A DNA stretch of 10,156 nt from assembly GCA_016934695.1 (NCBI GenBank), contig JAFGSH010000165.1, forward strand, positions 1 to 10,156, written 5' to 3'. This DNA is from Deltaproteobacteria bacterium (GTDB lineage: Bacteria; Desulfobacterota; Syntrophia; Syntrophales; UBA2210). A program made the translations under genes and the position numbers. The notes under the pieces were generated by a model. That model worked only from the letters and a program-made list of their open reading frames with translations. It did not search any database and was not told where the DNA came from. Below are positions 1 to 6,913 of the stretch, one piece after another. How positions within the stretch are numbered: the first letter of the stretch is position 1; each line of letters opens with the position of its first letter.

Positions 1-680
1 CCCTTCTGGATGCTGTACGTGATGACCGGAATGGAGAGGTAGGAGAGGCAGACGTTGCACATCCCGGCCCCGACGCTGATTCCTATGCCGGTCGATTCGC
101 TCCCGTTGCTCGACAGCTCCGAGATGATCACCGCCATCCCCTCGTTGATGGGTACCGGGGTGTACCCCAGGCTTTCGAGATGCATCTTGATGATGGATTT
201 ATGGTACGTGACGGTATTCGGTTTGTCCACAGGCTCGCCGGGCACGCTGAACCAGATCTTCTCCCCCTCCTCGTTCGGTTTCCTGACGAGGTGGTTGATG
301 ATGGTCTTGATGACGTCCGCGCTCTCTGGCTCCTTTGGGTTCAGTATCCCATCCTTCATGGGTCTCCGCGTGTTGCCGCGGAAGATGTTGGCAAAGTATT
401 CCGCTGAATTGCCCAGTATGTACAGCCGGTCGTTTTTTTCGAAAAAGAGCACCGATCTTCCGGAGAGGATCTCCTTCGTTGTCTTTGAATTGGGAATCGT
501 GAAAAAGGCGTTCGATTGGATCGTCGTGCTGACCTCTCTGCCCTTGTTCTGTGCCACGACGATATTGGCGGTTCCGATATCGATTCCTATCGATTCGCTG
601 AACGTCTTCGAGGTCCTGGCCTCATCCTTGTCATCGGACGGCACCGGCGTATCGGGCGCTTCCTTCTTGGTAGCAGTCAT
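1..680 (-). CDS. Actin-like (MreB/MamK/ParM superfamily) protein, N-terminal part
   Basis: The gene runs off the left edge, leaving 226 codons. The start at 680 follows a strong Shine-Dalgarno (AGGAGG, 10 nt spacing). After a hydrophilic extension of about 30 residues comes the phosphate-1 loop IGIDIGTAN (31-39). RRPMKDGIL (105-113) resembles the RPLKDGVI segment of MreB. KIWFSVPGEP (141-150) matches the strand ending in VPA/VPG, and INEGMAVIISE (178-188) the EEPMAAAIG-like region. The expected phosphate-2 loop is GIGISVGAG (198-206). In actin, Hsp70 and MreB this loop starts with an Asp that coordinates the nucleotide's metal; here Ser202 stands in its place. The family forms nucleotide-dependent cytoplasmic filaments or acts as an actin-fold ATPase. 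The extension and divergence argue against housekeeping MreB, and no mreCD neighbours are visible. The fold assignment is fairly firm; the role is unknown. Confidence 0.75.
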   Translation of the reverse strand, partial: MTATKKEAPDTPVPSDDKDEARTSKTFSESIGIDIGTANIVVAQNKGREVSTTIQSNAFFTIPNSKTTKEILSGRSVLFFEKNDRLYILGNSAEYFANIFRGNTRRPMKDGILNPKEPESADVIKTIINHLVRKPNEEGEKIWFSVPGEPVDKPNTVTYHKSIIKMHLESLGYTPVPINEGMAVIISELSSNGSESTGIGISVGAGMCNVCLSYLSIPVITYSIQK

Positions 681-1130
681 GCTCTGGCATCCTCCTCCCT
701 GGTATTTCAACCGTACACCATCCGTCCTTGGACGTGACGGCAGAGGACGGTCCGCCGTTCCGTCGGGAATCGGCGCGTGGCCCGTCACATAATCCGCGCA
801 CCTCGAGGTTCGTGTGCGGTCAATCATCGTACTGCAAAAATCATGCAAACCACGGGTGCGGTTCCGGGAAGGGACGGAGGAGAGGGGAAAGATGACGATA
901 CCGGCGGGGACCGGCGATCACTTCCTGTTGGCTAACAGTTCGAAATCACGGATGTAGAGAAGAAGATGCGGGATACGGAGGTACGGGGAAAGATCGGAGG
1001 AGGAAAGACCCGAATGCGCCTGTGCCCGGGGCGTCAGGGGAAAGGAAACCCCGAAGAGGGGATGGCCGGGGGGAATGGTGGGAAAAATGTATATCGCCGG
1101 GGGGAAAAATTGTCACTGGTCAGACGGCGG
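681..1130. other. Intergenic region without a convincing gene
   Basis: About 450 bases lie between the start of the actin-like gene and the stop of the hybrid kinase, both on the minus strand. No reading frame here has a plausible Shine-Dalgarno plus family-like sequence. The part from about 880 to 1110 is purine-rich on the plus strand. It has only a weak short hairpin (CCCC GAAGA GGGG, near 1049-1061) and no U-tract hairpin convincing enough to call a terminator for the kinase. The promoter of the actin-like gene should lie here, but I cannot point to boxes with confidence. Confidence 0.5.
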
Positions 1131-3131
1131 TTACGCATTGGAGGCGGAGGCAAGTACCTCTTTTTCCGCCTCCATGATCTTCTTTATCTTTTGTGACAGG
1201 TCCTTCAGGGCGAAGGGCTTCTGAATAAAACCGTCGGCCCCTCTGTTCAGGATCTCGGTCGCCTGGGTGTCGATGTCGTATCCGCTCGAGAGGAGAACCT
1301 TGACGTCCGGATTGAGTTCCTTGAGCCGGTCATAGGTGTCCTTTCCGCTCATGCCCGGCATGACGATGTCGAGGAATACCATATCGATGGAACCGTTGCC
1401 CTCTTTGAAGATATCGATCGCCTCTGCACCGTCCCTGGCCTTGAGTATCGTGTATCCGAGAGACTCAAGCAATTCTGTTCCCACGTCGAGGACCAGGTCT
1501 TCATCATCGACCAGAAGGATGGTTCCGCTCCCCTTGTGAAGGGTATTCTCGACGCTCTCGACAGCCTCTCCGGCCTTCTTTTTCGACACGGGGAGATAGA
1601 CATAGAAGGCGGTCCCTTCCCCCTTCTGGGATTCCACGTCGATATAACCGTCATGATTTTTGATGATACCGTACGCGGATGCCAGGCCCAGCCCCGCGCT
1701 CTTGGCGAGGCCCTTCGTGGAAAAGAACGGCTCGAAGATGCAGGACATGGTCTTCTTGTCCATCCCCGCCCCGGTATCCCTGACCATCAAAAGGACATAC
1801 TCTCCGGGCCGCGGCGTGAAGGACCTGCTTCCCATATCCCGGTGGCTGATGTTGGCCGTCTTGATAAAGATCTCCCCTCCCTCCGACATGGCCTCTGCGG
1901 CATTGATGTGGAGGTTGAGGAGCACCTGTTCGATCTGGCTCCGGTCGGCCTTGGTTTCCGCGAGATCTTCGGACAGGTCCTGATGGACGATGATATCCTT
2001 GTGGGTCATACTGAAGACCTCGCAGGCCTCCTTCACCAGTTTGTTCAGGTTGAGGGGCTTGACCTCGTATTTTCCCCCCCGCGCATACCCAAGGAGCTGC
2101 CCCGTCAGTCTCGCCCCGCTCTGGGCGGCCTGTTTGATATTCTTGAGGTACTTGCAATTCGCATGATCGGGGTGGGTCTCCAGAGACATCAGGGAAACGT
2201 TCCCCATGATGGTCATCAGCAGGTTGTTGAAATTATGGGCAATACCTCCGGCGAGGGTACCGATGGCCTCCATCTTCTGTGCGTGGTGAAGCTGGGATTC
2301 GAGTTTCTTTTTCTCCGTCGTATCGGTGATACTGAACCGTATCCCGATGAGCTCGTCATTCCGGTGGATGGGGGCGTAGTCCGTGAGGCCGATGATCTCG
2401 GAACCGTCCTTTCTCAGGAACCGGTATTCCTCGGGCCCGTGTTTCCTCTCCTTCGAGATCTGTTCGATTCTTCCGAGGGCTATGTCGAGGTCGTCGGGAT
2501 GGATCAGATCCGTGATGAACAGCCCGGCATCGAGATCGGCCTGGGAATAACCGAACGTCTCGAATCCCATCCTGTTGGTATAGGTCAGGCGGTTATCCGT
2601 TTCCATCTCGCACACGATGGTCGGCAGGAGATCCGCCATCTCCCTGAACCGCCTCTCGCTCTGACGCAGTTCGTCCTCGGCCTGTTTGCGTTCGGTGATG
2701 TCATAGGAGATGATCTGCACGCCTTTTACATTTCCGTCTTCATCTCTCACCGGGTAGACGTTTGATGAGACCCAGGTCTTCCCTATGGGAAGATCGAGGA
2801 GATCTTCGAACGTTGCTCCCCGTCCCCTCTCCATGATCTGTCCGATCCTTTCCAGATGGAGATCGGCCGTCTCGGGGAATATCTCGTGCAGGGATTTCCC
2901 CGTGAGGTCTTTCTTCGTCCCGCCGAAATTTCTTGCTCCCCGCCTGTTCAACAGGAGGAGCTTCCCGTCGGTATCGTAGTAAAAGACGGCAGCGCCGCTG
3001 TTTTCAAAGAGCAGCCGGTATTTCTTCTCGCTTTCGCGCAGGGCCTCCTCCGCCTGTCTCCTCTTCGCGGACTCCTCTTCCAGCTTCTTGATGATTCGCT
3101 CCAACTCCTCGTAGGTCGGTTTTGAGGCCAT
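1131..3131 (-). CDS. Hybrid sensor histidine kinase: PAS-PAS-HisKA-HATPase-REC
   Basis: This 666-residue soluble protein has no membrane segment or signal peptide, so it should sense a cytoplasmic or redox cue. Order: a charged coiled coil (about 1-38), PAS1 (about 38-148, ending in DITERKQ), PAS2 (about 155-275, ending DTTEKKK), then HisKA with GGIAHNFNN, phospho-acceptor His299. The ATPase domain follows with N-box Asn410, G1 box DTGAGM (452-457), F-box EPFFSTK (467-473) and G2 GLGL (480-483). A C-terminal receiver (about 537-655) has Asp542/Asp543, phospho-acceptor Asp588, Ser615/Ser616 and Lys638. All catalytic residues are present, so autophosphorylation and His-to-Asp transfer are expected. 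The start is supported by an AGGAGGG Shine-Dalgarno about 11 nt upstream. No HPt or output regulator is visible, so the final target is unknown. It could lie downstream on the small-protein transcript, but a 487-base gap makes its own promoter more likely. Confidence 0.95.
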   Translation of the reverse strand: MASKPTYEELERIIKKLEEESAKRRQAEEALRESEKKYRLLFENSGAAVFYYDTDGKLLLLNRRGARNFGGTKKDLTGKSLHEIFPETADLHLERIGQIMERGRGATFEDLLDLPIGKTWVSSNVYPVRDEDGNVKGVQIISYDITERKQAEDELRQSERRFREMADLLPTIVCEMETDNRLTYTNRMGFETFGYSQADLDAGLFITDLIHPDDLDIALGRIEQISKERKHGPEEYRFLRKDGSEIIGLTDYAPIHRNDELIGIRFSITDTTEKKKLESQLHHAQKMEAIGTLAGGIAHNFNNLLMTIMGNVSLMSLETHPDHANCKYLKNIKQAAQSGARLTGQLLGYARGGKYEVKPLNLNKLVKEACEVFSMTHKDIIVHQDLSEDLAETKADRSQIEQVLLNLHINAAEAMSEGGEIFIKTANISHRDMGSRSFTPRPGEYVLLMVRDTGAGMDKKTMSCIFEPFFSTKGLAKSAGLGLASAYGIIKNHDGYIDVESQKGEGTAFYVYLPVSKKKAGEAVESVENTLHKGSGTILLVDDEDLVLDVGTELLESLGYTILKARDGAEAIDIFKEGNGSIDMVFLDIVMPGMSGKDTYDRLKELNPDVKVLLSSGYDIDTQATEILNRGADGFIQKPFALKDLSQKIKKIMEAEKEVLASASNA

Positions 3132-3618
3132 GGCACAAAGATCCCTCCTGCTTTATAGGTCACGTATGTCCGGGCATGCGTCCATTACAATTGTTCCCGA
3201 TTCGGGAAAATCATCGGAACTTCGTTCGCTCCGGCACGAAGCTCCGGTTCACCGACAAAGCAGAGCAGAAAAGATTTTCGGAGGAGGTCAGCCCCCCCGG
3301 GGGTGATGCCTGCACCGCATATCTTCAGGTGCATGCAGATCATACGCCCCGGCCGCATGCACGGCCGTGAACCCGATCCGCGCGTCCGGATAGGATCGGT
3401 TCTCGTGAGAACGCCTCACCTGAGAGATGAAGGATTCCATCACGATGGCACGGCAACTGCCAACTACCCGTGTAAGATATCACCTATAAGTAGAAAAAAC
3501 CGAAAAATCAAGAGGAAAATATGAGAAATTTTTTCCCATTTTTACGGGCAGATATCCGCTTGCCGCTGTCGTGTATCGAGGAGACCGGCGCGCTATCTCC
3601 CCGCTTATGCCAGAACGT
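3132..3618. other. Intergenic region upstream of the hybrid kinase
   Basis: These 487 bases separate the 64-codon gene from the kinase. I see no supported gene on either strand; a GTG-started plus-strand frame near 3303 has no family resemblance and is rejected. Several short inverted repeats occur: TTCCCGA-T-TCGGGAA (3194-3208), GTTCTC-GT-GAGAAC (3399-3412), CGGCCG arms around CATGCA (3350-3367), and TGCACC/GGTGCA (3311-3333). The stretch 3480-3550 is A/T-rich. The kinase promoter presumably lies here; a TATAAA on the minus strand just upstream of its Shine-Dalgarno has no clear partner at -35. Confidence 0.5.
3194..3208. repeat. 15-bp palindrome upstream of the kinase gene, possible operator
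   Basis: TTCCCGA and TCGGGAA are perfect inverted arms around a single T, 63-77 bases upstream of the kinase start codon. Its size and symmetry fit a dimeric regulator's operator. There is no U-tract beside it, so it is not an intrinsic terminator. Function is inferred from position only. Confidence 0.3.
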
Positions 3619-3813
3619 TCACCCTGCTTCCGGGAGGCTCATTCCGGGTTCCGGGGAATCCGCTTTTGGAGCAGACAGGGTCGCGCTGTTGTTCAGCCTC
3701 TCTCCTCTGCTGTCGACCATTTTCTCCGAATTACCGGCATCGCTCGTAAGGGCGGTATGGACAGAAGAGGAGACACTCGGTACCGGTGACGAAGCGGTAA
3801 TGCCGCCTGTCAT
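3619..3813 (-). CDS. Small unknown protein (64 aa) behind a c-di-GMP riboswitch
   Basis: This 64-residue frame starts with ATG at 3813, preceded by a strong Shine-Dalgarno (AGGAGG, 9-nt spacing). It is the first well-initiated frame after the riboswitch terminator, with a leader of about 116 nt between them. The product is hydrophilic and rich in Ser, Thr, Ala, Pro and Glu. Its N-terminus begins MTGGITASSPVPSVSSS; the middle contains the charged SEKMVDSRGERLNN. It has no signal peptide, membrane segment, cysteine or recognisable motif, and looks largely disordered. I do not recognise the family. A sigma-28-like promoter and a c-di-GMP aptamer upstream suggest a role in motility or the motile/sessile switch, which is inference. 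The in-frame extension upstream of 3813 would run back through the terminator and is not credible as coding. If no homologues exist, the true target could instead be the downstream kinase. Confidence 0.55.
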   Translation of the reverse strand: MTGGITASSPVPSVSSSVHTALTSDAGNSEKMVDSRGERLNNSATLSAPKADSPEPGMSLPEAG

Positions 3814-3929
3814 GACTGTGCTCCTCCTGTCAGTAAGCCTTGCGCACCCGGGGGCTTTTGGGCTCGTCATGGGCTGCGGTGCCGCCCGTTCCTCTTGTCT
3901 CCGGTTCGGGCAGAGCGGGTGAACTCCAC

Positions 3930-3961
3930 AAAAAAACCGCTTGCCGGCGGGCAAAGCGGTT
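3930..3961 (-). terminator. Intrinsic terminator, expression platform of the riboswitch
   Basis: On the minus strand the arms AACCGCTTTGCC and GGCAAGCGGTT pair around CGCC with a single bulged T, and the helix runs straight into a T tract of seven. It begins 5 nt after the predicted P1 stem of the aptamer, the usual layout for a transcription-controlling riboswitch. No T tract lies on the other side, so it works in one direction only. The 5' arm contains GCTTTGC and TTTGCCC, perfectly complementary to two conserved aptamer core segments, suggesting an alternative fold. Confidence 0.9.
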
Positions 3962-3966
3962 CGCTG

Positions 3967-4065
3967 CATTGCTACCTCGCAACCCCGCTGTCCTATCCGC
4001 ATTACACGGACTTAAACCGGTGGCTTTGCGCCCCACCCTTTCGGATGGTTTGCCCTTCAGTAACG
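3967..4065 (-). ncRNA. Cyclic di-GMP-I (GEMM-I) riboswitch aptamer
   Basis: Read on the minus strand, the region carries the GEMM-I landmarks in order. AGGGCAAACC is the J1/2 region and start of P2. The hairpin CCATCCGAAAGGGTGG has a GAAA-type tetraloop. GGCGCAAAGCC is the conserved strand carrying the A that stacks between the ligand's guanines. A variable P3 follows (CCGGTTTAAGTCC and partner), then AGCGGGGTTGC, the 3' strand with the ligand-pairing C. P1 can form between CGTTACTG and TAGCAATG with one mismatch. Aligned by eye to the Vibrio Vc2 aptamer, the base at G20 is G. That favours c-di-GMP over cyclic AMP-GMP, whose GEMM-Ib receptors have A there. An intrinsic terminator follows at once, so ligand binding should control read-through into the 64-codon gene. 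Confidence 0.9.
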
Positions 4066-4087
4066 GAACATGTTGTCTTCACTCTGT

Positions 4088-4114
4088 CTATCGGTATTTT
4101 ATGCCGGAACTTGA
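4088..4114 (-). promoter_or_regulatory. Sigma-28 (FliA)-like promoter driving the riboswitch transcript
   Basis: On the minus strand TCAAGTTC (4114-4107), an 11-nt spacer and ACCGATAG (4095-4088) match the flagellar sigma-28 consensus TAAAGTTT-N11-GCCGATAA at 6 of 8 in each box with exact spacing. Transcription would start near 4081, about 16 nt before the aptamer P1 stem, the expected geometry. A sigma-70 reading of the same stretch is poorer. The match is by eye and its use in the cell is inferred. Confidence 0.65.
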
Positions 4115-4239
4115 GTAAAAAATGATCTTCCCATGAGGACTTTGCACACATGCGGCAACTTGTCATTTCGACCGCAGGGAGCTGTAGTGCCCGTCAGGGT
4201 GAATGAGGAGTGGATGGTGCGGTGCGTCGTATCAGGGGT

Positions 4240-4276
4240 CGCCGTTCCCGGGATCGTTTCGATCCCGGGAACGGCG
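4240..4276. terminator. Perfect 17-bp hairpin downstream of the chemoreceptor gene
   Basis: Two perfectly complementary 17-base arms (4240-4256 and 4260-4276), centred on CCCGGGATCG and CGATCCCGGG, enclose a three-base loop. The hairpin lies 74 bases past the chemoreceptor stop. No T tract follows on either strand, so it is not a textbook Rho-independent terminator. It may be a U-less terminator, an RNA 3'-end stabiliser, or a bidirectional barrier insulating the riboswitch transcript from chemoreceptor read-through. It could also be a dispersed intergenic palindrome. Confidence 0.5.
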
Positions 4277-4349
4277 TCGGCAGGGGAGGTAACGAGACAC
4301 GAAAACTGGAGGGAGACCGCCGCCTGCTTCAAGGTTGCTGCCGGTTATC

Positions 4350-5864
4350 TTAGAACCCCTGGGGGAGAGATTTCCGGTGCGGGGTTGTCTCTTCGGGAAT
4401 CATATCCCATTCGTTATCATCGGGTGTTGGCGCTATCTGCCTCCTGGTCTTCTTCGCGTCGAGATGGATGCGAAATCTCTCTCTCTGTTCCATGAGGTCG
4501 ACCTGGCTCTGACCATACGTTCTGCCGTCGTATGCCTCCGTTTCATTCCTGCCGCCTACCAGGGATACCAACTCGACAACCATCTCCTTCATGTTCGCGG
4601 CCTGCGAGTTCATCTCATTGGCGGCGCTCGCGGATTCTTCGGCATTGGCGGCATTCTGCTGGACCACCTTGTCCATTTCGGCCATGCCCCTGTTGATCTC
4701 TTCGATCCCCTGGGCCTGTTCATGGGATGCCTGAGAGATCTCACTGATCAGGCAGCCCACCTTCTCCGAGGACTCGGCCACGACCTTGAACCCTGATTTG
4801 CTCCGGTCGACCAGTTCCGCACCTTCCTGGATCCGCTTGATCGTGTCTTCCACGAGCGTCTGGGTGCTCTTGGCGGCCTCCGCGGCCCTCATGGCGAGGT
4901 TGCGCACCTCATCGGCCACCACGGCGAACCCGGCCCCGGCCTCTCCGGCGCGTGCCGCTTCGACGGCCGCGTTCAGGGCCAGCAGGTTGGTCTGGAAGGC
5001 GATCTCATCGATGGACTTGACGATCTTACTGATCTCCTGGCCGGAGTCGGCGATCTTGAACATCGCCTGTTCCATCTTGTCCATGTCGCTTCCGGCGCTT
5101 TCCACGGAACGATTCCCCTCCTTCATCAAGGCATCGGCCTGTTGCGCGTTATCCGCCGTGGCCTTGATCATTGATGACATCTCTTCGAGCGATGACGCCG
5201 TCTCCTCGAGGTTGGCCGCCTGTTCGGACGATGCCTCGGCCAGAGTCTGCCCCGTCGATGAAACCTGGGTCGATGACGATGCCACCTGATCGGCCGACGC
5301 GTTCAACCGCCTGCTCAGGAGATTGATGGGCTTGATAGCCATCTGCTTGATCAGAAGGATCAGCGCGATGACGATAATCGCATTGAGGATCACCGCTATG
5401 AGGATGATCTTCCCAATGAGTCCGTTCAGGGCCTCCTTCATGTACTGCTTCGTCATGAAGACCTCGACCGACCCCATCTTTGAACCCTCCCTCATGAGAT
5501 CAGTCTTCTCCGTCAGGAGCCCGCTCGGCATGCTTCCCTCGATCGCCACGAGCTGTCCGGCGTGGTCGCGCTGTCTGCCGTGGGTGATCTTTGCTCCTTC
5601 CGTGTCCTTGATCGCAACGGCAGAGATGTGTTTGTCACCCATCTCCGATGCGATCATCTCGTAGACCAGCGCGTCGTTCATGTTCCAGAGCGGTTCGATC
5701 AGGCTGATCGACAATCGGCCGGTGGTCATCTTTGCCGAGTCCTCGAGATCCCTGAGGAGCGCCGATTTCGTTTGCAGGTACGCGTACAGGCCGAACACGA
5801 TCACCACAACGGTGGTCACCGCGATAACGCCCATACTGACCCGTTTTGTCAGATTTCCATGCAT
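4350..5864 (-). CDS. Methyl-accepting chemotaxis protein
   Basis: This 504-residue transmembrane chemoreceptor should signal through CheW/CheA. The start at 5864 (MHGNLTKRV) is chosen because GGAGG lies 9 nt upstream and the first helix follows immediately. TM1 spans about 10-30. A periplasmic sensor of about 120 residues follows, containing [14 protein letters not shown] (57-70), a PLWN pattern common in small Cache/CHASE-like sensors. TM2 is about 150-172. After TM2 only a HAMP-like first segment ([10 protein letters not shown]) is evident before the signalling coiled coil, so HAMP is short or divergent. The hairpin tip is canonical: [20 protein letters not shown] (285-304), then [13 protein letters not shown]. 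Flanking A/S/E/Q-rich helices hold potential methylation sites. The C-terminal tail is charged and ends PQGF, without a CheR-tethering pentapeptide. The binding-protein genes just upstream on the same strand may supply its ligand input (inference). Confidence 0.95.
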   Translation of the reverse strand: MHGNLTKRVSMGVIAVTTVVVIVFGLYAYLQTKSALLRDLEDSAKMTTGRLSISLIEPLWNMNDALVYEMIASEMGDKHISAVAIKDTEGAKITHGRQRDHAGQLVAIEGSMPSGLLTEKTDLMREGSKMGSVEVFMTKQYMKEALNGLIGKIILIAVILNAIIVIALILLIKQMAIKPINLLSRRLNASADQVASSSTQVSSTGQTLAEASSEQAANLEETASSLEEMSSMIKATADNAQQADALMKEGNRSVESAGSDMDKMEQAMFKIADSGQEISKIVKSIDEIAFQTNLLALNAAVEAARAGEAGAGFAVVADEVRNLAMRAAEAAKSTQTLVEDTIKRIQEGAELVDRSKSGFKVVAESSEKVGCLISEISQASHEQAQGIEEINRGMAEMDKVVQQNAANAEESASAANEMNSQAANMKEMVVELVSLVGGRNETEAYDGRTYGQSQVDLMEQRERFRIHLDAKKTRRQIAPTPDDNEWDMIPEETTPHRKSLPQGF

Positions 5865-5977
5865 ATCATCATGCCTCCGCCATCTATTACTTATCTTCAA
5901 CTCGGGAGTTCTTCTCTTACGGCCACGCCCGTCCCCGTTATCGGGCGCTACCCGCATTCAAATCACCGTTCCCCTGC

Positions 5978-6058
5978 TCATTGGGGATAATCGTTCTTGG
6001 GATCGGGCGGAGGGACGCCTTCCATCTTCTGAGGGTCCCCTTCAGCCCGGGATTTTTG
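5978..6058 (-). pseudogene. C-terminal remnant of a third periplasmic binding protein paralogue
   Basis: In the gap between the second binding-protein gene and the chemoreceptor, one minus-strand frame reads QKMEGVPPPDPKNDYPQ-stop, preceded by about nine less clear codons and an in-frame TGA (6059-6061). It mirrors QKMVGVPPPDPKND at the end of the paralogue at 7050-7823 and is clearly homologous in DNA over about 45 bases. It is closer to that copy than to the adjacent one. It has no start or Shine-Dalgarno. It is best read as the scar of a third tandem copy, or of recombination that replaced the tail of the adjacent gene. Confidence 0.75.
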
Positions 6059-6075
6059 TCACGGCTGTGAGTCGT

Positions 6076-6879
6076 TTACTCTGCGATCTTTGCCTTTTTC
6101 CATGTATCATCTCCCGTATTGACACTGTCATTTTTGGGATCGGGAGGCGGGACGCCTACGATCTTCTGGTAGGTCCCGTCGTCCATCTTCGCCTTCATCG
6201 TCTTGGCTATCTCAACGGCCAGTGCCCCGTGCTTCTTGTTGAAATAGGTATAGAGATTAGGGATCATCAGCGGGGGCGTCACCATCATGACCTTGTCCTT
6301 GAGACCCAATTCATTAATGAAGTGAAGGGCCCGCGATCGGTCGGAGACGACGACATCGGCGCGCCCCGCGGCCACCATCTTGAACGCCTGGTCATAGGAG
6401 GCGATGATGGTGAGCTTGTCCTTCGGCATCACCGGATTGATGAATCTCTCCATGATCCGGTCGCCGCGCATGGTAATGACCCTGTACGACGTCAACCCCT
6501 TGACACCCTGGATCCCCTTGGCCTTGATGTCCGGGTTGCCGACAAAGGCGAAGAGGGGATAGTAGGATAAGGGATAGTTTACCATGACCAGATTGGGATA
6601 CCCCGTCGTGTCCATGTTGACTTCTCTGAACATGTCGCCGTCCGTCTCTCCCTTGTCTGCGGCCTCGAGCGACCGGAGAGCGGGCAGGTGCTTGACGGTG
6701 AGATCATAGCCGTGTTCCTTGAAGCACTCCTGCAGAAAAGCGGTCCGCGTCTTTATCAAAGGGGCTTCGGGGTCGGCGAGGGTTCCCAGGACGAATTCCT
6801 TGGCCGCTGCCGGCGCGCAGAAGACAACCGTGCATGCAACAGCCACAAACATCGTTCTTGCCAGGTGTTTCATCTTCAT
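6076..6879 (-). CDS. Periplasmic substrate-binding protein, family 3 type (copy A)
   Basis: This 267-residue exported protein has a signal peptide (MKMKHLARTM, then a hydrophobic core, ending FCAPAAA) with cleavage likely before Lys27. The start at 6879 is fixed by AAGGAGG 10 nt upstream; an upstream in-frame ATG at 6984 would cover a promoter-like element and has no signal peptide. The mature part looks like a type 2 periplasmic binding protein of the amino-acid/polar-solute class, with EFVLGTL at the first strand and AAGRADVVVSDRSRA in lobe 2. It is roughly four-fifths identical by eye to the copy at 7050-7823. It differs at the C-terminus, with a 17-residue tail (SVNTGDDTWKKAKIAE region) after PPPDPKND. 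No permease or ATPase is nearby, so a sensory role, for example presenting ligand to the adjacent chemoreceptor, is as plausible as transport. The ligand cannot be read from sequence. Confidence 0.88.
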   Translation of the reverse strand: MKMKHLARTMFVAVACTVVFCAPAAAKEFVLGTLADPEAPLIKTRTAFLQECFKEHGYDLTVKHLPALRSLEAADKGETDGDMFREVNMDTTGYPNLVMVNYPLSYYPLFAFVGNPDIKAKGIQGVKGLTSYRVITMRGDRIMERFINPVMPKDKLTIIASYDQAFKMVAAGRADVVVSDRSRALHFINELGLKDKVMMVTPPLMIPNLYTYFNKKHGALAVEIAKTMKAKMDDGTYQKIVGVPPPDPKNDSVNTGDDTWKKAKIAE

Positions 6880-6913
6880 GAATCCATATCCTCCTTTTGT
6901 TGGTTCTGACCCT

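Larger units (their letters stand above)
4066..4349. other. Intergenic region between chemoreceptor and riboswitch
   Basis: No gene is supported in these 284 bases. The region holds the sigma-28-like promoter (4088-4114) and the 17-bp perfect hairpin (4240-4276). The remaining segment, 4120-4235, shows nothing I can name. Confidence 0.5.

Noticed and set aside
1049..1061. CCCC-GAAGA-GGGG hairpin as terminator of the kinase gene
   Set aside because: The stem has only four pairs and a poor T run, and lies about 70 bases past the stop, too weak to call.
1536..2765. Long 409-codon plus-strand open frame
   Set aside because: It is antisense to the hybrid kinase, whose domains and catalytic motifs are intact. 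The frame's His/Gly/Leu-rich sequence is typical of a complementary-strand shadow.
3303..3524. Plus-strand GTG-started frame preceded by GGAGGAGG
   Set aside because: The Shine-Dalgarno-like run is too far from the GTG, and the 73 residues resemble no family and are Arg/Pro/His-rich, as in an off-frame translation.
3521..3922. Plus-strand 133-codon open frame opposite the riboswitch and small gene
   Set aside because: It has only a mediocre Shine-Dalgarno and low-complexity, family-less sequence, and it lies antisense to a better supported minus-strand unit. It is probably a shadow frame.
5938..5945. CCCGATAA on the minus strand as a sigma-28 -10 box for the chemoreceptor
   Set aside because: The -10 matches 7 of 8, but no TAAA-like -35 box lies at the right distance, and the site overlaps a CGCCCG/CGGGCG hairpin. 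It is kept only as a weak possibility.
5680..6570. 296-codon plus-strand open frame
   Set aside because: It spans antisense of the chemoreceptor start, the spacer and copy A, and shows no domain or Shine-Dalgarno.
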